Below, in pieces: positions 12,901 to 27,900 of a DNA stretch of 64,000 nt (positions within the stretch are counted from its first letter, which is position 1; each line of letters opens with the position of its first letter). The position numbers and the translations under genes were made by a program. The notes beneath the pieces are model-generated. The model did not search any database and had not been told where the DNA came from. It saw only the letters and a list, made by a program, of their open reading frames with translations. The stretch spans positions 110,254,221-110,318,220 of the forward strand of contig OX377202.1 in assembly GCA_947396885.1 (NCBI GenBank), written 5' to 3'. Source of the stretch: Heligmosomoides polygyrus polygyrus (lineage: Eukaryota; Nematoda; Chromadorea; Rhabditida; Heligmosomidae).

Positions 12901-15900
12901 GCTCTGGTCGTCAACGTGTAAAACGAAATTTGTTTTGCAGCTTTTCTCAAAATTTAAATTTTAAAAATAAAATTATTGCACATATTGGGGCGGGTGAACT
13001 AAAAATTTTCAAAAAAGTTATGATTTTTTTGGTGAACAAAAAATTATTCTAACCATCTTGTATTGAGTTTGTAGCTTAATCTGCTTGAAGGCCATTTTGA
13101 TTTGGAAGAGTTCGCTTTGATTTCAAAAATCTTAGGCTAGCTTAGAAAAGTGTTCAATTTGATTCGAAAATATTTGTTTCATACGCTTTTGGGTGCGCCG
13201 CACCAGTAGAGCAACAGTAAAGAAAAGGAAAAGAACGAGGATAGGTTATCTTTGAACATTTAATGTTCATAAAGTACCAAACTTTTTTGGCGTACTTCGT
13301 AAAATTCAAAAAAATTCACGTTGGAAGACTGGCAGCATTTGAAACCACCTGGCAAGTCGTAAGAAAAGGGTATTGTGAACTTTGATTTTTTTGATTGGAC
13401 ATAATAAAGAAAAAATCCACTTGAGCGTCCCGAAATGGGTCTGAAACCTGAAGACGTCTCATCTCCCCCGAAGAAGCCAATTTCGAAAGCACAGCACTAA
13501 ATCGTAAAAAACTCTTCTGTTTAGCAAGCTTCCTAGCAGAAAAATTTGCGGTTTAGAATAGTCAGGTAATCACTTGTGGCATCCAAGGAGTCCGAAAACA
13601 TGCAACCACCATTTGCTGCCAATAAAGGTACTGAAGAAGTTCAGAGCTCAGGAAAGCGCGAAAAGTGAAAAGGATTGTGGCGCGCACTCGTCTGAATTCT
13701 TGCATTCTACACCCAATTGATTGTGTTTCGCTCGAATACTTGTCACAATTTCTTTATAAATTAGTCGTATCGATTAAATTGTGCCTCTTCCAAAGTTTAA
13801 AATTTAAAAAGACACTGCATCTTACGGAAAAATGCGCGGTATCCTAAATCGTGCAGGTAGTCTCTGAGAGCCTCTAGCATTGCTGCTAGATAGGGTATTG
13901 CAAGTCGGCGTCCCAGTGCAGCGGCTGTGTCGTTAGCACGTGGGACACCAACCTGCCCCATGGGGCACCCGAAGCTGCCAAGACCGAGTTCCCCGGGGAG
14001 ATGTATGGTCCCATGCCCTTAAGTGCCATTCCTGAATTGAGGAATCCCTGGGTCCGTCCCTTAACTCCCCACTGAACTGTATCCCTTCAGCCCTGGGCTG
14101 CAGCCAGTATATACCATGGGGGAGACACTACCCATTGAACTGGTTGGTTGCCTGGCATTGACACCACTGCCCACGCGGTGTCCACGTGGAGGGCCACGCG
14201 CAGGCTTCCCCCCTGAGCGCCCTGCCCCTCCACGCGGAACACGCGTGGGGCTTCCTCAGGCAGAGCCAACAAACCCCAAAACCAACAACCACAATAATAC
14301 GAGCAATACCACACAACACTGTATGAACGGACTCACCGCGTTCCCTCCGTTAGCACACCGAATGCCGATACAGGAGGAAAGATATAGAAGCCGGTGACGC
14401 AATGATGAAATCAGACAATAGCCGGCAGAGTGGAGTGGATAGAGACGCAGAGGGACCGGGCGCTTCACTGTACTGAGTAATCCGCGCCCTCAGCCCTGTC
14501 GACCTCTCTAGGAAGGATCGCCCTCCATTCGGTCGGCAGTCGATGCCGCAATGAACCGGGACGACGAATTGGCCAGGCGCCGCGGCTGGCTACGGCTGAA
14601 CTGGCTGGCGGATAGGCGCCGCCGCTCACGGTCGGCGCGGGCGTCGAATGAACTGCCGGCTTTGCGCGCGGGGAGCGGGTTATGCCCGCTCCGGTGCGCG
14701 CGCTCCGCCCGCGGATCGATGCTGGCGGAGGCGGGGACAAGCCGTGCGATGGGCGTCTCCTCGGAGGGCGCCGCGAGCTGGAGGATGGAGGGGAGCACCA
14801 AGGTCGCGAGACGCGACAGAGGGTTTTGATGATGATTGATACTCCTATGAAAGCAGAGGACAACAAAAATTCTGGAACGTGCAAGTAGTCAAGATTGCGC
14901 CACGCCACGAACTCGCACTCGTTACATTTCGGACTCGATTTTTTGTACATGGGTTGAATGCTTGTTACTATCCTATTATTATTGTCACTGGCCGCGCTAA
15001 CATGAGCTGTGCTTCTCTTAACGTTTATAGATCTAGAACTGCATGTAACCCCTTAGCATCTCCATAACCGTTACAAGCAGCAATGGTATGGCGTCAGCGC
15101 TCATGTTTTTGATATCCCGCACTTTGCCACAAGGTGCAGTGCACTGCCGGGTTCCAAACTGTAAACGAAGCACATCATAGTGTATTGTGGTTAAATAGTG
15201 ACAAGACTGCCGCAAGCATTCAGCCCATGTAAATCGAGTCTGAATTGCAAGTCTTCAAACGCTTTCATGGCTCAATCTTGACTATTTACAGGTCTCAGAA
15301 TTTTCGTCACTTTGTGGTATCATACGAGTATCAAATGTTTCCAAAAACTAGCAGCAATGTTAAAACCTTTGAAACAGCAGCTGATTTTTTTTAGAATACC
15401 TTGCATTTTGCTGCAAGATGAGTGCGATTTTAAGCCTCAAACTTTAATTGAGCACAAACCAATCGATACGACATGTTACGGAGAAATTATGACATTTATT
15501 CAGGCAAAACACAATCAATCGAGTGTACAATGCACTTCAGACGAGTACGTGGTGCAGTGTCCCCTCAAGTTTTATTTCAGAATAATTCGACTGTTTTTGC
15601 GCTTTCGTATGAGGTTATCACTTCTTTAGTGCCTCCACTGGCAGCAAAGTTATGGTCTTCCAAACAGTGTTCACAATTTTTGGGACACCCATGGCTTCGT
15701 GAATGGCTTTTGCAGTTTATTGTTATTTTTGATTGCAATAATTTCCTAAAGGCACTCCACATTTGACAGCAACATTCTAAATGAGGAAGACGTAATCTAT
15801 CCAACTGTTTCAGTCATCCTCACTTGCTTTGATAGCATACTGGATCGGAGGAAGTTTCTGCTGAAGGCTGCTGCAATGGGCATGGTGAACGACGAGTACC

Positions 15901-18900
15901 AATATATCGTAGTAGCAATCAGGAATCTGGGATTCGGTCAGATTAACCGTTTTCTGTTCTTACTCGAATAATTTTTATTTATTTATTTTTAGTAATTTTA
16001 TTTGGTCACAAAAAAGTGGTCACAAAAAATATTAATAAATGTCCGGCAGTAAAAAATTATATTACAATCGCAATTATATTTAAAAAAAGTATCATGTTGA
16101 ATTTTGTTACATGAAATAAATGAAATTATTAAGATTTCAGGTCACCCGCAGGTCGGCAAGCAGATGCGTAAGTGATTTGATTTAGCTTTTTCTTTACTGC
16201 CTTGAAGGTAAAGGTCCATCGAAGAACTTTCCAATAAATCCGTTGGATGTTTTCTTCACAGCAATTTGGCTTGCGAATTGTTTGATATTAAGATGCTCCT
16301 GTGCTCCTACATTGTGTCCCTGCAGAATCAAAGCGCAAAAATGTTACGTTGCTGAGGAATCGAACCCTCTCGTCACGATCATGAAGTAGCACTCCTACCA
16401 GTGCGCCACTGTCGCTAAATCAGCAACTCCTGGCGCCTCGTAGTGACCATTGCACGACTGTTAACCATTGCAAACTTTCGGCGCCTCCTACTCGTTTGTC
16501 CTTGAGGATTAGGTAGAGAATGGAGATTCATTCTATAGTATTCGCTCTTGCTGTTCCGGCGTACAGCTGGGAGAGTTTGATTATAAGACACATCGCCTAG
16601 TTTGTCTTTTTGCCCGTTCATACTTCGCGACGGGAGCGATTGGTTATGCAAGCAAATCACACGTATCGATCTTGTCGAGTTTTTTTTTTACTGAGAATGT
16701 TGCTGTATGTGACGGCCGTAAGATCACTTGCAATATGCTTAGTTGAGGATGAAAAAGACAGATTTCCACTGTTATACTTTCTCTCCAGAGGTTGAAGACG
16801 GGTCGAAAAAATAAAAAAAAATAATTAATTAAAATACAAATATTTATTTATTTATTTATTTATTTATTGCTGCACGTAAAGTGCGCCAAAGAAAACAAAC
16901 ATACGAAGGCAGACATAGTAACGATCAAATAACAATGCTTAACTAAAAGAACCAACACCAACAAATTAATGAGCCACTATGAACTGCAGGGCATGGGAGA
17001 AATGTCTTTGCAGATTATTCAGAAACACTCAGAGCAAAGAACTAAAAAAAATTCCAAAAAGGATAGCAAGCATAATATTATGTCGAGTTGTTTTGAAATA
17101 GATTGATTAAAGTCAACTGAAATTTAAATTTTTTTCGGCATAAAAAGTGCAGGCGTTGGCATTCAGTATAAGTATGGTGTGACTTCCAGTGATTGCAGAG
17201 GTCACTTTCGAGCATCCCTGATGACGAACAAAAATAGAATAAGAATATAAATGATAAATACACAATAAAAGATAAAAAATAAAAATAAAACAATAATATG
17301 TTGTCACAGGATGTTTTGTTGCGATCAAAACTCTTGAGCCAGACGGGACTTGAATCCGCATCTTCTGCTTTCCGGGCAGCGATGTTCGCCTTACACCACC
17401 AGCGCTGTTTGACCGCACGTAACATCCGCGACATCCTCCAGGTCTGTCAGCATCCACCCGTGATACGGGGATGGGCCGGCCGCTGATATCAGCATGGAAC
17501 CGGTTAAGCTGAAGACCTTGCTAGTAACAATGCTTTAACAATAATATTTAATGTTAAAACATTGTTACTAGTAAGTAACAATGTTAAAACAATAATATTT
17601 TTCCTCTATCTTTGAAGTTCTGAAGTTACCTATTTTGTAGGCAAGAAAAGTCTGCTCCTCCTCAATGGCCAGTCGAACTATGTATTATGAACGTTGTTGC
17701 TTTGGATGTTTATTTTTGTGTTTACATCGCATCATGCAGGTTAAAATAAAGTTATAATGTCAGAATGGTACACTATCGTGGAAAAGATACATTTTATATC
17801 GACAAAAATGGATGAAGCGAGACCAGCAATGCTGGAGCAGCACCTCCGGGTCCGAACCCCGACTCTTTTCCCGCAAGCCCGCCCTCCTAACCACTCGGCC
17901 ATCCGATCGCTCCGCACTTCGTGGTGAGCAGCGCACCTCAATATTTTACTTCCGTTACTGTATCGCTAAAAACCGAATTGTGAAATCGCTGTAATTACGC
18001 CACTGTTCCAGCCCCAAACCTTTGAAGGTTAGATTCTATCCGCGAGATGGCAGTTCCAGGAGTCAGTATTGCTTTATCGGCCCGCACTGAAGTGAAACGA
18101 TTTTTTTGCAATTTTTGACCTACAGAGATGTCCGCATGAAATTTGAAAACCACTACGGTGCTTCTTCTACAGTCTCCTCCACAGGACGCTCATTGATTTC
18201 CCCTGTTAGAGGAACAACCCAATTGGCGAGCCCAGCAAAAATCGATACATATGATTTGCCCGCTAACCTACGCTCCCTTCGCTCCTGTCAAGAAGTATGA
18301 AGCGGTCTTTTCTCTAAGAACAGCGATCTTCCCGTCTTTAGTTGACATCGGTCTGACTCCGTTCTGGGAAGACGTTGGTGGCGTTAGCGGTGATGGGGCG
18401 GAAAGTACTGTCAAGTCGATTGCAAGGAAGATGCTCATTGTATGTCTCCTCTTGGCCGATGTCTCCTTGCAAATCCATCAGATGTGTCTTCAGATTGATC
18501 TCAGCACAGACATTGCCAACAAGGACTTCCTTTCCGATTTCCAAAGTTCCGTAAGGGATCGAGTGTTGGAGCCACCGTTGAACTGTAACACGGAGTCTTG
18601 CCGAAATGCGACAAATACTCAGGTTTGATTTCGACGATAAACAGAAAGTAGTTATTATGTAATGCATGAGCTAGGATAGGATTGAGATAGCTTTTATAAT
18701 CCCTTTTAGGTACTTCTTTTTTGGTTCCTAGCCTTCTATAAATTACTTAGTATAGAGCATTGCGACGGGTTGCCATAGGATCAGTGTAGCCAGATGGTAA
18801 TTACTAGATAGTGCGTTTTGTAGTTTTAATGTAATGGAGCATTTATTTTACTGTTGCTTTTAACGGTTATTTTGTTTGCTCGAAGACTTTGTTGACGCTC

Positions 18901-21900
18901 TAGTGCACCCTTGAGTGCATTTTTAAATAAATAAATAACTAAATACATAAAAGAAGAATTGGTATATATCGGATTGCTGACCTGATCCAGTGCACTCCAC
19001 CAGCATCAGGGAGGGGCCAGTCAATCATAGGAGACATCGGCCCAGATCAAGAGCCCACTACATTTAGAAACAGATGATGCTAATACCAAAATTTTAGATA
19101 GGAAAATACGCCCGACACCTCCGTGACCTGTTCTTTCTCTATGGAAAAGGTCTTGAGGCTGCTGGCGGTAACTACAAGAACGCATCCGTTATGGCGAAAG
19201 CATTGATCACATCTTTCCAAGGTAAGACGGAAAGGTTCGAGAAAAAAAATGGCGATTCCTGCTTGAACGCGAAAGGAGTGAGTGTTGCGATTCGGTGGCT
19301 CCATTTGCGACGGAACATGCGCTGTTGGGCGGAGTCCTCCACTAGCCCCGTGGACATACGAGTCAACCATGGAACCTAGAACCCCTTGCGAAGGTGGGAA
19401 GATGTAAATAGGCCAGACCTCCCTTCCCCGGCAGATGCGGCCTCGCGTGGTATCCTCTTGAATCTTACAAGGCAAGGCTTCCAACTCATGGCGAGCTTTT
19501 GCGATTTTGGCAGGATGTAGGGCAGGATGTAGGGCCCTGTGAGCGGAGTCCAGAACCACAGTCTTTTCTTGCTGGATGCTTTTTTAAAGACCTAAAAAAG
19601 AGGTGTGAAAGCGTGTGCACAACACTCATCAACCACTACATACGACTCCCCACGACATGTGCCCCGGGGCGCAGTCGGTAGGAGTGCCGCCTCGTAGGAG
19701 CACATCGGCGGGTTTTCCAGTTCGAGTCCGAGTGCTGCTTATAATTTTGCACGTATTAGTTTGTTGTTATTATGTTTTCTCATGATCACAAGAGGCAATT
19801 CTAGACCACCAATGCTTACAACAAACCAGGCTGTATATTTGCGCCTTCATATGTGCTAGTTTTTCAACTTTTCATATCTGCACCATATCATTTCTCTGGA
19901 AATAAAAGTCTTATATATTATTAAATTGAAAGTCTAAATTGAATTTATTCCCAGAGAAATGATATGGCGCAGATATGAAGAGTTGAAAAACTGGCCCATG
20001 TGAAGGCGCAAATAAACAGCCTCGGTTTGTTATAAGCATTAATGGCACAAAATTGCCTCCTGTGATCATGAGAAAGCGTATTAACAACAAACTAAAACGT
20101 GCAAAAATATCGGCAGCACTCGGACTCGAATTGAAAAGCCTGCCGGTGTGCTCCTACGAGGCGGCAGTCCTACCGACTGCGCCACCGAGGCACATGTCGT
20201 GGGGAGTCGTAGTGGTTGTTGAGTGTTGCGCACACGTCTTCACACCTCTTTTTCAGGTCTTTAAAGAAGCGTTCAGCAAAAACTGACTGTGGTTCTGGAC
20301 CCCGCTCACAGGGCCCTACACCCTGTCAAAATAGCATCGCAAAAGCTCATCATGAGTTGGGAACCTTTCCTTGTTAGCGTCGGGCAAGCTCGCCTAGATT
20401 GACATATATAACCGTGGGTGAAATACGGGTGTGGTGTAGTGTTTCCGACTACATTGACTTGAGAAGAGAAACCCAACACAAATAACCAACAACAGTAGCA
20501 ACCAGTACACCAACCAAACATAACCAAGTGGCCCTCGCACTTGTATGTATGTACAGTACACGCGGGTCACAGCACAAATTGTAAGAGCTCGCCACTGTCT
20601 TCCTCCTGTTCTGCGCAGAATAGTACCGCACGATTTATCACACACAAATAATACAGGTCTCCAGAATACCAGAGAGAATACAGAATATGCCATGAGTTTA
20701 ATATGCAAGTCGATAATGGGACCGCTCCAGCAGATGTTAGGCTGTACAGGCTGTACGAGGTTCAGGCCAGATCCCATCAGGAGGTCGCCGTCCTCTATTA
20801 GTGCAGCCGGCCGTATTGGTGATGAGGGAGCGGCAAGGCTCCGCTCGAGGATCTCCGGAGATGGTTTTGGAGAGCGCACGAGGTCGCGCCGCGGAGCCCC
20901 GCCCGCGCAGCCACTTGAGACGACGACGAAGAAGTAAGAACTCAGCCCGGCGAGGGACGGCGCGTGGCAACCCGGGCGGATAGTAATGCGCGCAGGCAGC
21001 CTGCGGGAATTTGAAATGAGGCGGTATGCGGAGCATTCGCGAAAATGACTCTAATGGCTACTGGTTCAGGCCTCACTGGTGACGTGATCATAGACAAGAA
21101 CGGTGCGCGTGTGCCAGTAATCTACCTGTACGGTCTCAACGATATATATCAACAAATGATCCATTTGGAGATCAATTTCGTGGATGAAAATGTGGCAAGT
21201 TCTTAACTGATCGCCTTTCCACCACAGACGAGCAGAAAGCCATTGTAGAAATGCTAACGGTTTCACTCTATTTTCAGACGTTGAAAAGGTTCTACACACA
21301 TCATGATTCGTTGTTCGAGGGTCGTCAGCCGTGAGTTTAAATTCCTCTCATCCAGCTCTCGATTAATTTTTGCACCTTTCGCTTTGTAGTTGATGTGCCC
21401 TAATGCGATCATCTATTATTCTATCACTTATTTGCAATTCGGTTTCCTCTTGCCTGGATATATTCGTGGAGATTGGGAGTTTAGCCGTGAAACTACTTTC
21501 TTTATCTGAATGCCGCTGAAATAACTGTTCTGATTAATTTTGACACCAGCAGCAACAAAAGCCAAATGGGAGAAATCCTCTTTACTTGTGTTGCAGCCAA
21601 AAACCATCACGCGACCACCTGAAACTCTAAAATACGTTTAATTAGAGTTTTAGACTATAAAGATCAAATATTCTCAAAACTAACTCTGCACAATTTAATG
21701 AAAACTATGAGAATTTTTTTCAATGTTTTTGCACACGTCGTAGAAAGGGCACCTTTAAGGCGTTTCCTAGTTCCATGATCGGGACAGAAGTCTGCTTGGA
21801 AGTTAAATTGAATAGTATATTATTATTTTTTTACGGTGAACAAGACAAACAGAAGGAAGTGTGTTTATCATTTAAAACTAATAGTACAATTTTTTATTTT

Positions 21901-24900
21901 TCACCTATTGTTTGGAGGGACCATAAATCTGCTCATTTTATTTAAAATTGTGTTTTGGAGCTAGGTATGAGAAGGCGGCTCTGTAAAAGAAAAAGACTCA
22001 CTGTTGCTTTAGAAGTACGGTAGGATATCTTTTTAGGATCATCTCTTGTTACCGAAGGCAAACTTATAAAACTGCGAAACATCAGCGTCCTTCATCCCCG
22101 ACGACATGTTGTAGATAAGACAAACGTCTCTCAGTTTCCTTCATGCCTTTAAATATCTTTAAATATTTAATTATTTTCTTGTAGCCAATTTCTTGACAAG
22201 ATTTGCTCTCCACTTAAGGCCACTCTCTGTTCCTCTGTGTGGATACGCTGGACTAGATTGTCCCGTTCCTGTTCTTGTCAGATATTTGCCCTATTTCATC
22301 GTCGCAGCTGTCATAATCCTACTACTAGTCATTATCACTATCGCTTTCCTCGTCTACTTATGCGTGTGAGTTTTCCTAATATTTACATATTTATTTATTG
22401 ATGTGCAAAATATCATATGTAGGATTTGAAACAGAAACATTAACGAGTTAACGAATTGAAAGCACAAACACGGCTTGCATCACACGAAAAAAGAAAGGTA
22501 ATGGTAAATCCATGAAACAGAAAGACAAACAAAGGATCCTGCACCAGTACTATATATAAGAAAGCCTACGAAGATTTTGAGCGAACAGGCTCTGTAAACG
22601 CTTATTATTGTGGATTCTCATGGTAACGAAACTTGCCTAATCTGAGGCTTGGCAAGAATACTTAGTGTGCAGCCAGAGCTAACCGCTTCTAGACGTTGTC
22701 AGAGGTGTATTGAAGAAAGCCACTGGATCAATAGCTGCCTTTTGTATTAAAATCGTAAATATAATAGTGAAGTCAGCCTTTCAGCGTCGCTGAGAACGAT
22801 GAACCCTTGATCTCGACAAACCGCTGGAAGTGTTCATGCAATAAATTAACTCAGACATTTAGGCGCCACTAACGGTGAACCAACCCACCAGTATTCGAGT
22901 TACGGTCGAGAAGAAACCCCGTTGTGCTGGGTTGTACAGCACGCTTGCAGCACGTGTTGCTATTGTGTTGCGCTCGCGGTGCTATTGTGCTGCAAAATCA
23001 GCTGCACTACCGGTTCCGGACGTGTGCCAAGTTCGTTGTGCAAGCCGAGCTCTTGCAGAGTTAGCTGTGGTGGCGGCTGTCAGCGCTTAAGGCCTATGGT
23101 ATACTCCCGTCCGCTGCAGCGACGCGGGAGTGCACAGCGACGCGACGACTCGCGATGCGCGTCGCGAGCCGTCGCCATCGCTGAGGCTGACGTAGTTCAC
23201 GCAGTTCTGCAGACGGAGACTTTTGCAGAATTTTAGCGAATCAGCTGATCCAGTGCAGTGACGAAATCGTGCGTTGTCCATCACATTCACCGTGAGTCCT
23301 GTCGTAAATTCGCTCAAGAGCCCAGTTAGACTAACTGAGAACATTGTGCTGCAGGAATGTTCAGACAAATGCAGCGGGAAGCGGTAGGTATAGGAAAAGG
23401 AATCAAATGCCTTAATCGCCGTCGGACTCCCAATCTACGAGTCTTTCCTTTCTCAAAACGAGTTTACATAGAATTTTCACGTAACAGAACAAGATTATTT
23501 GACCTCACAGAGAGCGCATCAGTTTTTTCGAGACGACCCGTATTAGAGCGTAGAAAGCAAAAGCAGTGGCGGAGTCGCAAAACCCTAACCCCGCATGAGA
23601 TGCAATACTACTAGGGTCGCACGGTTCAAAAAAAGGATAGTGATGGACTAATCCGTCGCAAAACGTCGCAGAAAGGGTTAATATCGTTCTTTTCACCTCT
23701 TTGAGATCTCCACAATCATTTGTATAACTTCACCAGATCATGGGAATTTCGTCGTGGACGGCTCAAAAAAATGATTCGAACAGCCTTTAGGCGATTGGGG
23801 CAGTTTATTTCCCATGACACAGAAGTTCTCGCAGTCGCATGGCGTACTTTGCCGGTGCCCTGTAGTGTGCCAGATGGACAATCCTCGCTCACTTGGTTGA
23901 TCTCGTCGATTCTATATGCATTGTGTACGGCTCACTCGAGTTGCATGCCTGACACCACTGGGCACTAGCAAAGTGCGCTAAGCTTAAGGGAATGTGTTCT
24001 CGAAAACCATTAGCTACAATCGCAAAAAAGCCCGCGCCAGCGATTTTTTAAGCTATCTCCTCAAAAAACTAGCCGTTCAATTGGCACATTTCTGTGCAGG
24101 ACATGTCAATAGATCCTTCCTGTGACTTGTCTGGCACAGAAATGTAGATTTCGGTGCCGGCGAGGAAGTTTAGAGGTGAAAAAATGCGAGGATCGGCACA
24201 AAAGTGAGAAAAACGGCCTAGAAAAATATGCCCTCGAAAAACTAGCCGTTCAAGCCGTCGAAAAAACCCAAAATGAGTCCAGCCACGACGAAAACCCTAC
24301 GTGGAGAACAGCAGAGACATCACATGACCACCCAACATCATCAGACGTGTGTTAAAATTGCTGTGGTATGGTAACGAGCCAAGGAAGTGTCGAAATAAGT
24401 GAGCGGAGGTGCATAGAATAGGACACGACAAGCGCTCCCCCTCCGTGACCATCGCTCCTCGTCGCTCGTCGCAGTGCAGTGCACTGCGACGAGGGACGGG
24501 CTGCGACGGCTGTCGCACTGGAGTATGTTTCACTCCCGCGACGCGGAGGTATAGCACTCCGCTGCGACGCATCGCGGGAACGATGGCACGTCAACTGACA
24601 ACTGCGCCCCACTGTGCCGTCCGCCACTGCAGCGAAGACGCGCCGTTGACAGTTGCCCCGCGTCCGTCGCTTTGCAAGGGCCTTATTTCCCTCTGCTTTG
24701 TTAAACATTTAGAAACACCAGCTTTATTAACTAATAACATTTTATTAACTTCACACTTAGCTTCACAACCAGAACTTCACAAATTCACAAAACATCACGA
24801 AATAATACAACGATGTACATTTTTATAGAAATATCAATTATTGGTCTTCTGGCGGTTGAGTCTTCTTCCTCTGAAAAAGTAAGGATGCGTGAATGAAATA

Positions 24901-27900
24901 GGCGAAAATTATACATTAATATAAAACTTTCGCGTACAACTATTTCAGTCATTTCAGTCAATTTCTAGTAAACCGTCATTTTCTTTCAGAACAGGTTATA
25001 AGCGAAGTTTCCAAGTTCTGCTATAGACCAAATACTGGAATAGTTGCTGTTAAATATGAAGCAACAATACTTACTTTTCGAACTATAGATAGAGAGTGCT
25101 TGATGCAAAATTTTCACTTAAGGTTCAAAAAGCATTTTTCTGAAATAGATGTTGTATATAATCCTTGCTTAAATCGTCAGCTAAAGTTGACATTTATGGA
25201 ATTTCTCATACATAACTGGTAGACCTATATAGTGCAGCTTGTTGATTGAAGAGTTAGCCCCACAGCGCACATACCTTACTCCAGAAACCACCGACGCAAG
25301 AAGCTGCGACTGAAGAGTGAATGGCACATTCCCTGTGCTCTACTACTGGAAGAGATGAAGGTTCGACTTTGTTCTTTTTAGTGTAGTTTTATGTCTTTGT
25401 CCGCTGCCTAAAAATGGCAAGTTTTCCTTTTATTATAAGCCATTTTCACTTCAAGTTGGACAATTTCGACATCAAACTGGACACCTCTCCGTCAAATTGG
25501 ACACTTTTCAAATCAAATCAAAAATGGACGCCTCCCACGTCAAACTGGACTCATTCTTCTAAACAAGCCTAACAGTTTTGAAATCCAACTAAATATCTTC
25601 CACGTTAAAACAAGGTCCTTCTATACTAAATTGGAAACTCTCCAAAAAGGTTAGAATGATTTTTATTATAAGGAAAATTTTAGTATAACTTTCTTTGAAG
25701 TTTAATTCACTTACCCAATAAGTGAGCACATTGTTTCGAACTCCATAAAATTCCTATTTGTTTTAGGAAAAATAATACTGGTTTATTGCTTGTTTAAAAG
25801 TGTTGTTGTTGTTGTCGTTGTTGGAAACCTCAGCGACGACCTGGTGGTTCTCCTCATTGTTCCTTTCATCACGGATTCTTTGATTCTTTCGCTTTGGACA
25901 TCAACCGTGTCGTAAAACGATCGAGGCTCCCTATAATCCTCGTGTTTCGACCACCTCCATCTCTGCGACGTCTACTTACAGCGTCGCGTCCATACGAGAA
26001 TCAGTGTGAGAGGTCAGATTGCTTTATCTGTGAAGAGGATAACCAAATTTGCCAAATGAGGTATGTGGTGTACAAAGTGGTTTGTATGACATGTGAGGAA
26101 TTCTACATTGGCGAAACAGCGAGACCACTTTGTATGAGAATGGATAAACATTATAGAGCACTGCTTAGCCCCCACAGCTACCCAGATAATCCATTCTCTA
26201 GACATCGTACCCTCAGGCATACACGTGATCCACTGCCGCAGCTGCGAGTCTCGATCCTCCATAGGAATTTAACAGATCCAGTGGAGAGGAAGATCAAGGA
26301 AGCGCTTGAAATAAAGAACTGGCGACCACCCATCAACAAGAAGGAAGAAATGAAATGTGCAATGAGCCTTATCAGTCTCTAAGGGCTAGTGATGTGACTG
26401 CTGAGGATGATGGCGACATTGAGAGACGAGAGACCGGTCACTTCCCGCGATTCTGCGATTCTATATAAGCACCCCAGAGACCCCTGCACCTCATTTCCGG
26501 CCAAGCCACGTATTCGAAGTCATTGGCTTTACCCGCTTCCCTTCCCGATTACCCAGCCAGGTCTGTAGTGTGTCAGACGTTTTGTTGCTATTGAATGTAT
26601 GCAATGTATGACATATAGGCGACATGGTTCTTTTAGACCTGAAGAGGGGCTTAAGGCCCGAAACGTCGTCAATAAAGATTCGACTACATCGAGCTTCACT
26701 ACTATGATAACGAAGATATGTTTAAAAGCGCATAAAAGTGTCATTTTTTAGTACCGGAAGAAGAGATTGCGCCATGCTCTCTTAAAAATGCACGCATGGT
26801 GCGATCTTTCCTTTTGATACGCTATATGATTGCTGTCTTATTGCGCGTTAAGTTTGAATTTTTTCAAAACATTAAAAAACGTTCACTCTGAATCTTTAAT
26901 TTCAGAAGCATACATTTTATTTAGGAGAGCGATTTCTTTGCTCTTCGATGGTACCGCGATTCTCAAACGTATATTGGAATATCGGCCTGAACCGTCGCTG
27001 TACCGTTTTCTCCGTGCACTCGTCTTTTATGGCCGCCAGCTAGGAGAGGCCACGTCTCCGCTAAACATTGGATCCGACACTGATTCTGATAATTCGAAAT
27101 TTGTCATTTTTCAAATCCTGTTAAAAAGAGTTGCGAATAGTAACATTTCTGAGAAGCTCCGGATCTTGGAATTACTAATGGCTGTTTTATCTTCGGATTT
27201 CACATCGAATATCCGAATCGAATAGGATATCAGTATTCCTATCAAAAATCAGTTATCTGAATTTTCTGAAAATGCTGCTGCTCAAATCTGCTGAAAATGG
27301 CCACTATCCGACCCGCCCTGGGACCCAAGCTTTTCGAAGATGTCATTACTCTCACAATCCTTTAATCAGGGTTTGGAAAAATGACGAATCGGAATTATCG
27401 AATCGGCGTCGGATCCAATGTCTAGTCTCCACGCTCCTATTGGCCGGCTTGTGGATTCGGCTGCGGCGCATCGGATCCACGTCCAGGCACATAAAAATAT
27501 TAGTTCGTTGCAAATGAAATGGCCGATTTTGACTGAAAACTTTGGCAGATCATAATTTGGAAGCAATTTTATTAATCGAAATAACCACCATTACAACTAA
27601 CACATTGACGGCAATGCCGCTCAATGGTGCTCAACGGTACATTATTTTAACTAGGATGGTATCCGATCCATCAAACTTCGTCCAAAGAGGTTATTCAGGA
27701 TGCTGAAACGATGTCGATGTCCTCTGGACGATTACGGTCGATTTCTTTCTTAATCGATTGTCGTGTCAGGACCACCGACTTTTTAATTCAGCTACCCAGT
27801 CGGTGAACACACTGTTCGAAATTTTATGAAATTTTTATTTTTTGAGGAAAATAATGGTTTAAAACTTATGTTAAAGAGCTAGAAGCCGGCCATTTTCCAG

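Noticed and set aside
14465..14950. 161-codon minus-strand open frame rich in Arg, Pro and Ala
   Set aside because: GC-rich low-complexity sequence with competing frames on both strands and no motif.
18338..18667. 109-codon minus-strand open frame
   Set aside because: It is the antisense shadow of cyclase exons 4 and 5, which carry the conserved motifs and splice sites.
23720..23968. 82-codon plus-strand open frame
   Set aside because: Within the intron between exons 9 and 10, out of phase with both and without motif.
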